In this document: in pieces, positions 1 through 5,896 of the stretch
Numbering within the stretch: the stretch's first letter is position 1
How the letters are laid out: every line of letters begins with the position of its first letter
From: WGMK01 sp046047315
Lineage (GTDB): Bacteria; Hydrogenedentota; Hydrogenedentia; Hydrogenedentales; JAEUWI01
Length of the DNA: 5,896 nucleotides
Direction of reading: 5' to 3'
Assembly (NCBI GenBank): GCA_046047315.1
Contig: JBJOID010000047.1
Coordinates: 1 to 5,896, forward strand
Notes under the pieces: model-generated
What the model was told of the DNA's origin: nothing
The model's input: only the letters and a program-made list of their open reading frames with translations
Database searches by the model: none
Made by a program: the position numbers and the translations under genes

Positions 1-2
1 CG

Positions 3-227
3 GCCTATCGCGCGGCCAGCATGCAGCGCGGGTTTCGCAACCTCTTGGCGTTGTTGCCGGAACAAAAGGGATTGCGACGCCTCATGGTTCCCGTTGGACC
101 ACGGGATACGGGACTCGGGGAATTTCTTCGCGCGGCCGGGTTTGAGCCTGCGGGCACTGCGCGTCAGGCCTTCTTTCTACATGGCGCGTACCACGACCTC
201 GCGTGGTTCAGCTACACGCTGCGCTGA
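3..227 (+). CDS. Probable GNAT-family N-acetyltransferase, C-terminal fragment
   Basis: The reading frame is open from the left edge and ends at TGA 225-227, so only the last 74 residues are visible; the start lies outside the window. The tail (fragment residues 45-74) has the pattern GF-x2-AGT-x-R-x-AFFLHG-x-YHD followed by a hydrophobic end. This resembles the end of many GNAT (RimI/RimL-like) acetyltransferases, where a 'GF..eG..r.a...dG.y.D' strand-loop-strand closes the fold. Such enzymes transfer acetyl from acetyl-CoA to an amine. The acetyl-CoA binding motif would lie upstream, so neither the fold nor the substrate can be confirmed. The gene converges on bshA with 4 bases between the two stop codons. 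An ATG at 21 exists, but the frame continues upstream without a stop, so it is probably internal. The assignment rests on the C-terminal pattern only. Confidence 0.55.
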   Translation, partial: AYRAASMQRGFRNLLALLPEQKGLRRLMVPVGPRDTGLGEFLRAAGFEPAGTARQAFFLHGAYHDLAWFSYTLR

Positions 228-231
228 CCCA

Positions 232-1368
232 TCAACAGGCGGCGGCCGCGCGGCTGGCCATCACCTCTTCATAGAGCGCTTCGTATTGCCCCACGATGCG
301 ATCCCGGTTGAAGAGGCTCAATGCGCGCTGCCGTCCCTTCTCACCCATCTCGGCGGCCTTCGCCGGATGCGTCAGGATATCCACCGCATAGCGCGCCATC
401 GCCTCGATGTCGCCCACCTCGGTGAGGTATCCATTTTCCCCATGGACAACCACCTCGCGCACGCCGCCGCTGTCCGTGGCCAGCACGGGAACGCGGCAGG
501 CCATCGCCTCCAGCGCGACCAGCCCGAAGCTCTCATGCTCGCTGGGCTGGAAGACCAGGTCGGCGCAGGGAAGCAGCGTCTCAATCTCTTCATGGTTGCC
601 CACATAGCGCACGCGTTCTTCGATGCCCAGCTGCTTCGCCACCCGCAGCGAAGCCATCTTTTCCGGTCCTTCCCCGACCATGATAAGCCGCGCCTCGACA
701 TGCTCCAGCACCTTTTTGAAGGCGCGCACCACATCGGTCACCCGCTTTACCGGCCGGAAATTGGAGATGTGCATGATAATCTTCTCGCTACCTTCGCCGA
801 AGCATTGGCGCGGCACCGGCACCCCGCTGAACTTCGCGGGGTCGATAAAGTTGTGAATGGTGCGGACGGGTTGCTCGAGGTTGAACTCCCGGGTGGTTTC
901 TTCCGCCAGCCAATGCGAAACCGCCGTGACCGCGCAGCTCTTCTCCATCGAGTACTTGGTGATGCGGTAGAAGCTTGGGTCACTTCCGACCAGCGTGATA
1001 TCGGTGCCGTGCAGCGTGGTAACCAGACCGAACTGCTGTTCCGGGGGCGTCATGTCTCGGGCGATCAGCGAGGCGACCGCGAAGGGAATGGCGTAGTGGG
1101 CGTGCCACAGATCGACGCCATGCTCCCGGACCACTTCGGCGATCTTGTTCGCGAGCGCCAACGTGTGGGGCGGCGTGCGAAACAGCGGATACGTCACGGT
1201 GTCCACGGTATGGCTGGTCAGGTTCGCACGATATCCAGACAGCCGAAACGGAACGTCGTCGCTGACGATATGCACATTGTGCCCGCGATCGGCGAGGGCC
1301 ACCGCCAGGTCGGTGGCGAGCACGCCGCTGCCCCCGGCGGAAGCGTGACAACTGATGCCGATATTCAT
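232..1368 (-). CDS. bshA: BshA, N-acetyl-alpha-D-glucosaminyl L-malate synthase
   Basis: This GT4-family, GT-B fold glycosyltransferase catalyses the first committed step of bacillithiol synthesis, joining UDP-GlcNAc and L-malate to give GlcNAc-malate in the cytoplasm. The 378-residue protein opens with MNIGISCHASAGGSGVLATD, the typical BshA N-terminus with its glycine-rich GGSG loop (12-15). Further landmarks are HAHYAIPFA (89-97), LHGTDITLVGSDPSF (119-133), the interdomain HNFID (172-176), ISNFRPVKR (201-209) starting the UDP-sugar domain, and the GT4 E-x7-E motif at E279/E287 in SEHESFGLVALEAMA. The length fits the family (about 375-380). The open frame extends 62 codons further upstream, but those overlap the end of bshB1 and show no BshA homology. 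The ATG at 1368 has GAGGG 9 bases upstream and the correct family N-terminus. It is the last gene of the operon, 43 bases after bshB1. Confidence 0.96.
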   Translation of the reverse strand: MNIGISCHASAGGSGVLATDLAVALADRGHNVHIVSDDVPFRLSGYRANLTSHTVDTVTYPLFRTPPHTLALANKIAEVVREHGVDLWHAHYAIPFAVASLIARDMTPPEQQFGLVTTLHGTDITLVGSDPSFYRITKYSMEKSCAVTAVSHWLAEETTREFNLEQPVRTIHNFIDPAKFSGVPVPRQCFGEGSEKIIMHISNFRPVKRVTDVVRAFKKVLEHVEARLIMVGEGPEKMASLRVAKQLGIEERVRYVGNHEEIETLLPCADLVFQPSEHESFGLVALEAMACRVPVLATDSGGVREVVVHGENGYLTEVGDIEAMARYAVDILTHPAKAAEMGEKGRQRALSLFNRDRIVGQYEALYEEVMASRAAAAC

Positions 1369-1377
1369 GCTTTCTGC

Positions 1378-1382
1378 CCTCG
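1378..1382 (-). promoter_or_regulatory. Ribosome binding site of bshA
   Basis: On the minus strand this reads GAGGG, 9 bases before the ATG at 1366-1368. It fixes the bshA start against the longer open frame that begins at 1554. It lies in the only sizeable gap of the gene block (1369-1411), so bshA has its own initiation signal and does not rely on stop/start overlap. No -10/-35 pair or hairpin was recognised in this gap. Confidence 0.75.
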
Positions 1383-1411
1383 GATTGTTGGGGCCGTGCG
1401 CACCCTGTTGT

Positions 1412-2128
1412 TCAAAGCGATTCCAGCCCAAAGGGCAAATCAAGGCCAACGGGCCCCAAGTGATACAACGGCTCGCCGTAACGAATGCCCACTTGGCTAC
1501 CCCAGAACGCCGCGCGGTTGCGGATATCTTCCCAGAAGGCTTCCGTGGAGACAAAGGTCTCCGCGCCGCCGACGCCGGGCTGATAAAACTGCGACGCGTG
1601 CGCCGACAACGCCTCCAGCTTCTTGTCGAAGTAGCCGCTGATATCCACGACGAAAGCCGGCGGCTGTGGGCTTGTGAAATAGGCGTGGTAGAAATAGAGC
1701 GCGGGTGCGCGGTAAGGCGCCTGCCCGGTGTCTATCTTTGAAAGCCCGGAATAGAAGTTCGCGGCGCGCACCAGTTCATGCGCCGCCTCATGGTCCGGGT
1801 GACGATCGGGGCGCATTGGCGCAAGGATGACGCGGGGGCGCAGTTCGCGAATCAGTCGAATGACCGACAATCGCTGCGCGGCCACATTCGCCACTTCCGA
1901 ATCGGGGATGCGCGCGTTCTCGCGGCGGGTTGCACCAAGGATCTCGGACGCGCGCAAGGCCTCGGCCTCGCGAATCTCCGGCGTGCCACGGGAGGCCATT
2001 TCCCCCCGGGTCAGGTCCAGCAGGGCCGTGCGCAATCCGTGCTTCGCCGCCTTGAAGAGCTGCCCCCCGACGCCCAACTCGATGTCATCGGGATGCGCCC
2101 CTATGGCCAGCAGGTCGATCCCGCTCAT
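1412..2128 (-). CDS. bshB1: BshB1, GlcNAc-malate deacetylase (LmbE/PIG-L family)
   Basis: This zinc-dependent cytoplasmic deacetylase converts GlcNAc-malate to GlcN-malate, the second bacillithiol step. The 238-residue protein carries the family signature GAHPDDIELG at residues 10-19: His12 and Asp15 are expected zinc ligands and Asp14 the catalytic base. RHPDHEAA lies at 109-116, with His113 as the third zinc ligand and His110 nearby. These positions match those I recall for the Bacillus cereus homologue BcZBP. LTRGEMASRGTPEIREAEA (39-57) is characteristic of the BshB1 branch of LmbE proteins, as opposed to generic PIG-L deacetylases or BshB2. The length is normal. The frame is open 29 codons upstream to 2215, but that part lies inside bshC. 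The ATG at 2128 overlaps the bshC stop as ATGA and has GAGGGAG 8 bases upstream. All metal and catalytic residues are present. Confidence 0.95.
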   Translation of the reverse strand: MSGIDLLAIGAHPDDIELGVGGQLFKAAKHGLRTALLDLTRGEMASRGTPEIREAEALRASEILGATRRENARIPDSEVANVAAQRLSVIRLIRELRPRVILAPMRPDRHPDHEAAHELVRAANFYSGLSKIDTGQAPYRAPALYFYHAYFTSPQPPAFVVDISGYFDKKLEALSAHASQFYQPGVGGAETFVSTEAFWEDIRNRAAFWGSQVGIRYGEPLYHLGPVGLDLPFGLESL

Positions 2129-3678
2129 GTCTCGATCTCCCTCACGCCGTACGCTCCCGCCTCGAAGGACTCCATCAGGCGCGGTACGAAATCCCATCCA
2201 TGCTCGAAAAGCCACGGCAGGATACAGTAAACGCGCTCCTGCGGCTTGCGGTAGGGGGCAAGCACGTTCTGCAAGCGCCGCGCCTGGGCGCGGACGGCAT
2301 CGGCCTGTTGCGCGTCAGCCTGTGCGATGCGCTCTTCCAGGCGCGCGAGCCCGGCCAAGGTGTGCTCAACATAGGTGTCGGCGCGCTCAGCGATGGAACG
2401 GTCCTTGCCCGCCGCCCTGGAAACCGCATCCTTCATCGCGGCCAGCGCTTGCGACACGGGCTCCCGGTGCTCACGCAAGGCATCGAGCGCGGGGTTCTTA
2501 ATCGCCATCAGCAACGCGCGGGACTCGATCTGTTCCGGCGGCGCGAGCCATGCATCGGCCTCGAAGCCGAACTTGTCGTGCAGCTTGCGCGTCTTGGCAT
2601 CAAGCAGCAGGGCTTGCGCTCTGGGGTAAACGATGGGCATCGGGTATCCATGCCGCTCGAAGACGCCCCGCAATTGAAGCCAATAGGCGATTTCGCCGGG
2701 GCCACCCACATACGCGCTCACCGGAAAGAGCGCCTGTTGAACGACGGGACGCGTAAGAACATTGGCACTGAATCGGCCCGGTTCGTTGTGCAGCAAGGCA
2801 AGCATCTCATCCCGCGTAAAGGCGCGCGGCTGCGTGGCAACGTGGAAGTGCTGGCCATCCCAGGTCACCTTGCAACGCCGCCCGTCGCACTCCACGAAGA
2901 AGTTGCACTCGTCCGCCCCCTTCACCACCTGCTGCGGATAACCCATGTGGCCCAGGGCTTCGCCCGCGGCGTTGCTGATCCGCGTAGACTCCGTTGGTGC
3001 AGCGATTTCACGCTCCAGCACAGGCACTGCGGCGACGCGGGCTTCGGGCAAGTCCGGCACAAAGAGCAGTAGCGGGGTATCGCGAAAAAGGCGCGCCATG
3101 ATGATCGCGAACCAGTGCGACATCGACTCGGCTGCGTCTATACTTTCGTGCAGAAAAGGCAACACGGCGTCGCGGCTGGAGCCGCCACAACGCGCGGCCG
3201 CCTCATCCAGCAAGACGTGCAGCGAATCGTCGACGGCGGTGCGGTACATCGGCGCGCCATCGCGGTAACTGGCTGGCGTATATTCCAGCGGCAGGGCTTC
3301 AAATTGCCGAGTGAGCACGTGGGCCGTGCGCACTTCCTCGAAATCATGGTCATCGCCCGCCACCCAGAACACCGGCACACAGGGCGTGCCATGCCGTTCC
3401 ACCTGTCGGGCGGCCAGTTGGATGGCCGTGATGGCCTTGTAGATCGAGTAGAGCGGGCCCGTAAAAATACCGGGTTGCTGGCCCGTCGCAATCACGGCCT
3501 CGTTTCCGATTGGCGACTTGGCCGCGCCAAGCCGCGCCTGATAAGCCCCCACCGCATCTGCCACGCCATCCGCCCATTGCCCCGCTTGTGAGGTAGTCGA
3601 GAGCAACTCGTCTGGATGCCTGAGATAAAAAGCGTCCAGTTGCGGCTTCCGTGACAGATAGTCCTCAACCAAGCCCAA
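2125..3678 (-). CDS. bshC: BshC, putative cysteine ligase of bacillithiol synthesis
   Basis: BshC adds cysteine to GlcN-malate, the last step of bacillithiol synthesis; this role is known mainly from genetics. The 517-residue protein shows the main family landmarks in order: ATGQQPGIFTGPLYSIYKA (64-82), VFWVAGDDHDFEEV (103-116), KVTWDGQHF (270-278), NVLTRPVVQQALFP (306-319) and YVGGPGEIAYWLQLR (323-337). A predicted coiled-coil segment lies at about 440-472, followed by the C-terminal pattern PQERVYCILPWLFEHGWDF (479-497). The start is TTG at 3678. It is the only usual start codon upstream of the conserved DYLS, apart from a TTG two codons downstream, and an in-frame TAA lies at 3727-3729. 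GGGAG sits 8 bases upstream. The visible N-terminus is some 10 residues shorter than in Bacillus BshC. It begins 5 bases after the methyltransferase and its stop overlaps the bshB1 start. Confidence 0.95.
   Translation of the reverse strand: MGLVEDYLSRKPQLDAFYLRHPDELLSTTSQAGQWADGVADAVGAYQARLGAAKSPIGNEAVIATGQQPGIFTGPLYSIYKAITAIQLAARQVERHGTPCVPVFWVAGDDHDFEEVRTAHVLTRQFEALPLEYTPASYRDGAPMYRTAVDDSLHVLLDEAAARCGGSSRDAVLPFLHESIDAAESMSHWFAIIMARLFRDTPLLLFVPDLPEARVAAVPVLEREIAAPTESTRISNAAGEALGHMGYPQQVVKGADECNFFVECDGRRCKVTWDGQHFHVATQPRAFTRDEMLALLHNEPGRFSANVLTRPVVQQALFPVSAYVGGPGEIAYWLQLRGVFERHGYPMPIVYPRAQALLLDAKTRKLHDKFGFEADAWLAPPEQIESRALLMAIKNPALDALREHREPVSQALAAMKDAVSRAAGKDRSIAERADTYVEHTLAGLARLEERIAQADAQQADAVRAQARRLQNVLAPYRKPQERVYCILPWLFEHGWDFVPRLMESFEAGAYGVREIET
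2137..2143 (-). promoter_or_regulatory. Ribosome binding site of bshB1
   Basis: The minus strand reads GAGGGAG, 8 bases before the ATG at 2126-2128. It lies inside the last codons of bshC and confirms the ATGA overlap start of bshB1 over the upstream in-frame alternatives. Confidence 0.75.
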
Positions 3679-3683
3679 GCGCT

Positions 3684-4454
3684 TTACTCCCTGCTGCCCA
3701 CGAACATCATGCGCGGCGAAGTCGCCTTATGCGGCGAACCATCATAATCGCCAAAGACCTGCTCGACGACCAGCCCGGACGCGCCAAGCAGAGCGTGCAT
3801 CTCCTCGAAGGAATACAGCCTCACCGACTCGAAGGTCTCCGTCCGGACCCCACCCGCCTCCAGCACTTTCGTCCGCTTGTTAACACGCGACCGCGCCGAA
3901 TCAATCCAGCGTTCTTCCAGCACCGTCAAGTTGCCCGCCTCCCGGCGGCTTTCAGACAACAGGTTTGCGCGCACATGGGCCGGGTTCAGGTAGTCCATAA
4001 AGAAGCGGCCGCCCGGCCGGAGCGCAAGGGCCATCTGGCGCGGCACGCGGGCGTTCTCACTGTCCTCCTCGAAATAGCCAAAGCTGGTGAAGAAATTGAC
4101 GACAGCGTCGAAGGCCGCCTCGAAAGGCAGGTGGCGCATGTCGCCCCGGGTCAGCAGCACATTGGCGGGCAGGTGATCATTCGCGATGCGAAGCAGGTCC
4201 CGGGAATAATCGAGTCCCACCAGCTCGACGCAATAGGAGGAGAGATGGATGAGGTGGCGGCCGCCGCCGCAGCACAGGTCGAGAATCTTTCCGCAATGGC
4301 CCAAGCGGAGGTGGCGCATGGCGAAATCCGCCTCGGCCTTGGCCGCTTCCACGCTGCGGTGCGCGTAAAGCAGGGGATAAAGCGCGTCGAACGCGGTGGC
4401 GTACCACGCCGCACCCACTTCGGGAGGGGCGGAGCCGGAGTCTGGCACGGTCAC
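3684..4454 (-). CDS. Class I SAM-dependent methyltransferase in the bsh operon
   Basis: This 256-residue cytoplasmic protein has a Rossmann-type methyltransferase core. Motif I is KILDLCCGGGRHLIHLS (56-72), which binds SAM. Asp82 in GLDYS ends strand beta2 and should hold the ribose hydroxyls. TRGDMRHLPF (102-111) is the adenine-side loop, DAVVNFFTSFGYF (116-128) is motif IV/strand beta4, and LRPGGRFFMDYL (145-156) is the usual motif before strand beta5. The segment WYATAFDALYPLLYAHR (17-33) resembles the N-terminal cap that shapes the substrate pocket. The start is GTG at 4454, overlapping the pyk stop as GTGA, with AAGGG 6 bases upstream. The stop TAA is 5 bases before bshC. The substrate cannot be read from the sequence. 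The operon context suggests a bacillithiol-related small molecule, possibly the cysteine nitrogen as in N-methyl-bacillithiol synthase. An unrelated methyltransferase remains possible. Confidence 0.9.
   Translation of the reverse strand: MTVPDSGSAPPEVGAAWYATAFDALYPLLYAHRSVEAAKAEADFAMRHLRLGHCGKILDLCCGGGRHLIHLSSYCVELVGLDYSRDLLRIANDHLPANVLLTRGDMRHLPFEAAFDAVVNFFTSFGYFEEDSENARVPRQMALALRPGGRFFMDYLNPAHVRANLLSESRREAGNLTVLEERWIDSARSRVNKRTKVLEAGGVRTETFESVRLYSFEEMHALLGASGLVVEQVFGDYDGSPHKATSPRMMFVGSRE
3687..3691 (-). promoter_or_regulatory. Ribosome binding site deciding the TTG start of bshC
   Basis: The minus strand reads GGGAG immediately before the TAA stop of the methyltransferase (3684-3686), 8 bases from the TTG at 3676-3678. 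This spacing favours that TTG over the second TTG at 3670-3672, which would be 14 bases away. Ribosomes finishing the methyltransferase stop on top of this site, which fits coupled translation. Confidence 0.65.
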
Positions 4455-5896
4455 CCCGCGCCCTTCCCGATTACGTGCAGCTTGAGCAGGTTCGTGGTGC
4501 CCGCCTCGACAAAGGGCAGGCCGGCCACGAGGACCACTGTGTCGCCCGCATGCACGAGCCCGGCTTCCATCAGCATGGCCTCGGCCTTCGCGGTCATCTT
4601 GTCGAAGTCATCCAGATGCTCCACGACCAGCGCCGAGACGCCCCATATCAGCGCGCAGCGCCGCTGGGTCACCGGGCTGTTTGTGATTGCCGTGATTGGC
4701 GCGGGCGGGCGGTATCGGGCACAGGCCGCCGCGGTGTATCCCGTCGTGGTGAAACAAATGATGCGGCGCACGTCGAGCGACGCGGTCATGCGGCACACCG
4801 CCTGCCCGATGGCGTCAGCATAGAAGTTCTGTTCGGGCGCATGCTGCGGACGGCGGGGATTTGCCCGGTGAAGGTCGGTGGTGCGCAGCCGCATCATCCG
4901 CGCGGCGGGCGGGCTTTCCGCCATGTGCAAATCCGTGCGGAAGGCGATCTTGGCCATCACCGCGCATGCCGCAACGGGATAGTCTCCGGCGGCGGTCTCA
5001 CCGGAAAGCATCACGGCGTCGGTGCCGTCGGCAATGGCGCTGGCCACGTCGGTCACTTCCGCGCGCGTGGGCAGCGAATGCGAGACCATGGACTCGAGCA
5101 TCTGGGTGGCCGTTATCACCGGCACGCCCATGTCGTTGCACACTTCGATGAGATGCTTCTGAATAAAGGGGACGTCCGCGAAATCCACCTCGACACCGAG
5201 GTCGCCACGCGCCACCATCACCGCGTCGGTCACCGCGCAAATTTCCTCGAAACGCTCCAGCGCCTCGGGGCGTTCTATCTTCGCCACGATGCGCGCGCGC
5301 GAGCCCGCCGCGCGCAGAAGCTGCCGCAGCTCGACGATGTCATCCGGCGAACGCACGAAGGAGAGCGCCACGAAATCAACGCCGAGCTCCAGGCCGAAGG
5401 CCAGGTCCTCGCGGTCCTTCTCGGTAAGGCAAGGCTCCTTGACGTGCACGCCGGGCAGGTTTATCCCTTTGTGCTCGCCCAGGCGGCCGCCCCGCACCAC
5501 CTCGCACACGGTCCTCGGCGCATCCATGCGCACCACGCGCAGCTCCAGAGTGCCGTCCGCCATCAGGATGCGGTCACCCGCGCTCACGTCATGGGGCAGA
5601 TTGGCATAGGTTGTGGAGATGAGGTCTTGGGTGCCTTCGATTTCCTCGGTGGTAATGACGATCTCGCGTCCTTCCACGAGCTCGATGGGCGTTCCACCGG
5701 AGAGCTTGCCGGTGCGGATCTTCGGGCCTTGCAGGTCCATGAGCACCGCGACGTTGGCAGCCTTCGCGGCGGCCACGCGGCGGATGGTGTCGTACACGCA
5801 GCGGTGGTGCTCGTGCGACCCATGGGAGAAGTTCAGCCGCGCAACGTTCATCCCCGCGTCCATCAAGAGGGAGAGTTGCTCCTCGCTGCTGGAGGC
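4451..5896 (-). CDS. pyk: Pyruvate kinase, 5' end outside window
   Basis: This glycolytic enzyme transfers phosphate from PEP to ADP, giving pyruvate and ATP. 481 residues are visible, entering at ASSSEEQL, so only about a dozen N-terminal residues (the usual RTKIVCTIGP stretch) are missing. Landmarks, numbered from the window edge, are MNVARLNFSHG (16-26) with the substrate-binding Arg, MDLQGPKIRTG (53-63), a B domain at roughly 64-160, IVAKIERPEAL (203-213) with the catalytic Lys206 and metal ligand Glu208, MVARGDLG (227-234), ITATQMLESM (261-270) and LSGETAAG (297-304). The C-terminal domain (about 350-481) ends in the typical TTNLLKLHVIGKG. There is no extra PEP-utiliser domain after it. 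Ten cysteines are present. The TGA stop overlaps the methyltransferase start. An apparent start at 5866 is a TTG inside the conserved fold and is not the true start. Confidence 0.97.
   Translation of the reverse strand, partial: ASSSEEQLSLLMDAGMNVARLNFSHGSHEHHRCVYDTIRRVAAAKAANVAVLMDLQGPKIRTGKLSGGTPIELVEGREIVITTEEIEGTQDLISTTYANLPHDVSAGDRILMADGTLELRVVRMDAPRTVCEVVRGGRLGEHKGINLPGVHVKEPCLTEKDREDLAFGLELGVDFVALSFVRSPDDIVELRQLLRAAGSRARIVAKIERPEALERFEEICAVTDAVMVARGDLGVEVDFADVPFIQKHLIEVCNDMGVPVITATQMLESMVSHSLPTRAEVTDVASAIADGTDAVMLSGETAAGDYPVAACAVMAKIAFRTDLHMAESPPAARMMRLRTTDLHRANPRRPQHAPEQNFYADAIGQAVCRMTASLDVRRIICFTTTGYTAAACARYRPPAPITAITNSPVTQRRCALIWGVSALVVEHLDDFDKMTAKAEAMLMEAGLVHAGDTVVLVAGLPFVEAGTTNLLKLHVIGKGAG
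4461..4465 (-). promoter_or_regulatory. Ribosome binding site of the methyltransferase gene
   Basis: The minus strand reads AAGGG within a GGGAAGGG run, 6 bases before the GTG at 4452-4454. It lies inside the final pyk codons and supports the GTGA overlap start. Confidence 0.65.

Noticed and set aside
3..227. Idea that the GNAT-like gene is a MshD-like acetyltransferase of thiol synthesis
   Set aside because: MshD is also a GNAT enzyme, but bacillithiol needs no acetylation step, the gene is on the opposite strand, and only its C-terminus is visible. The adjacency alone does not support the link.
245..254. Perfect 10-base palindrome (gccgcgcggc) near the end of bshA, considered as terminator stem or protein site
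   Set aside because: It has no loop and no T-run, and it is explained by Ala/Arg codons in the alanine-rich C-terminus of BshA.
1369..1411. Gap between bshB1 and bshA, considered for an internal promoter or hairpin
   Set aside because: Apart from the bshA ribosome binding site, I see no convincing -10/-35 pair and no inverted repeat in these 43 bases.
1369..1554. Upstream extension of bshA to a start at 1554
   Set aside because: The extra 62 residues overlap the C-terminus of bshB1 and do not resemble BshA. The ATG at 1368 has a good Shine-Dalgarno and the standard family N-terminus.
94..1641. Long plus-strand open frame of 515 codons opposite bshA and bshB1
   Set aside because: It is antisense to two well-recognised genes, is rich in Arg, His, Pro and Ala with no recognisable motif, and overlaps the real GNAT-like frame. 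Long shadow frames are expected in GC-rich DNA.
2129..2215. Upstream extension of bshB1 to a start at 2215
   Set aside because: The extra 29 residues fall inside bshC. The ATG at 2128 places the zinc motif at the usual family position and has a strong Shine-Dalgarno.
2200..3072. Plus-strand open frame of 290 codons opposite bshC
   Set aside because: It lies wholly inside bshC on the other strand and has no recognisable domain; it is explained by the codon bias of bshC.
3651..4823. Plus-strand open frame of 390 codons opposite the methyltransferase and the end of pyk
   Set aside because: It runs antisense to two genes with clear motifs, its composition is low-complexity shadow type, and no family features are visible.

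Overview
This GC-rich window (composition judged by eye, not computed) holds one compact minus-strand gene block that fills almost everything, plus the tail of one convergent plus-strand gene. In transcription order from the right edge leftwards, the block is pyruvate kinase (pyk, 5' end outside the window), a class I SAM-dependent methyltransferase, bshC, bshB1 and bshA. The left edge carries the last 74 codons of a probable GNAT-family acetyltransferase, whose stop lies only 4 bases from the bshA stop. No RNA gene, CRISPR array, insertion sequence or intergenic stretch over 300 bases was seen.

The three bsh genes are a complete core pathway for bacillithiol, the low-molecular-weight thiol Cys-GlcN-malate. 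BshA makes GlcNAc-malate from UDP-GlcNAc and L-malate, BshB1 removes the acetyl group, and BshC adds cysteine. The genes are tightly packed. The pyk/methyltransferase and bshC/bshB1 pairs overlap by 4 bases (GTGA and ATGA). The methyltransferase and bshC are 5 bases apart. Only bshA follows a real gap (43 bases), and it has its own Shine-Dalgarno. This supports one polycistronic transcript with translational coupling. Its promoter must lie upstream of pyk, outside the window, unless there is an internal promoter that I could not identify.

The most interesting point is the methyltransferase wedged directly before bshC. Bacillithiol can be N-methylated on its cysteine nitrogen by a SAM-dependent synthase in green sulfur bacteria and some Bacteroidetes. 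A methyltransferase sharing an operon with the whole bsh pathway is therefore a good candidate for such a tailoring enzyme, but this rests on gene context, not on proven homology.

The organism is a bacterium, probably not a classical low-GC Firmicute. High GC, a bshC-bshB1-bshA operon and the style of the proteins fit groups such as Acidobacteriota, Hydrogenedentota-like lineages or Gemmatimonadota. The window alone does not decide between them.
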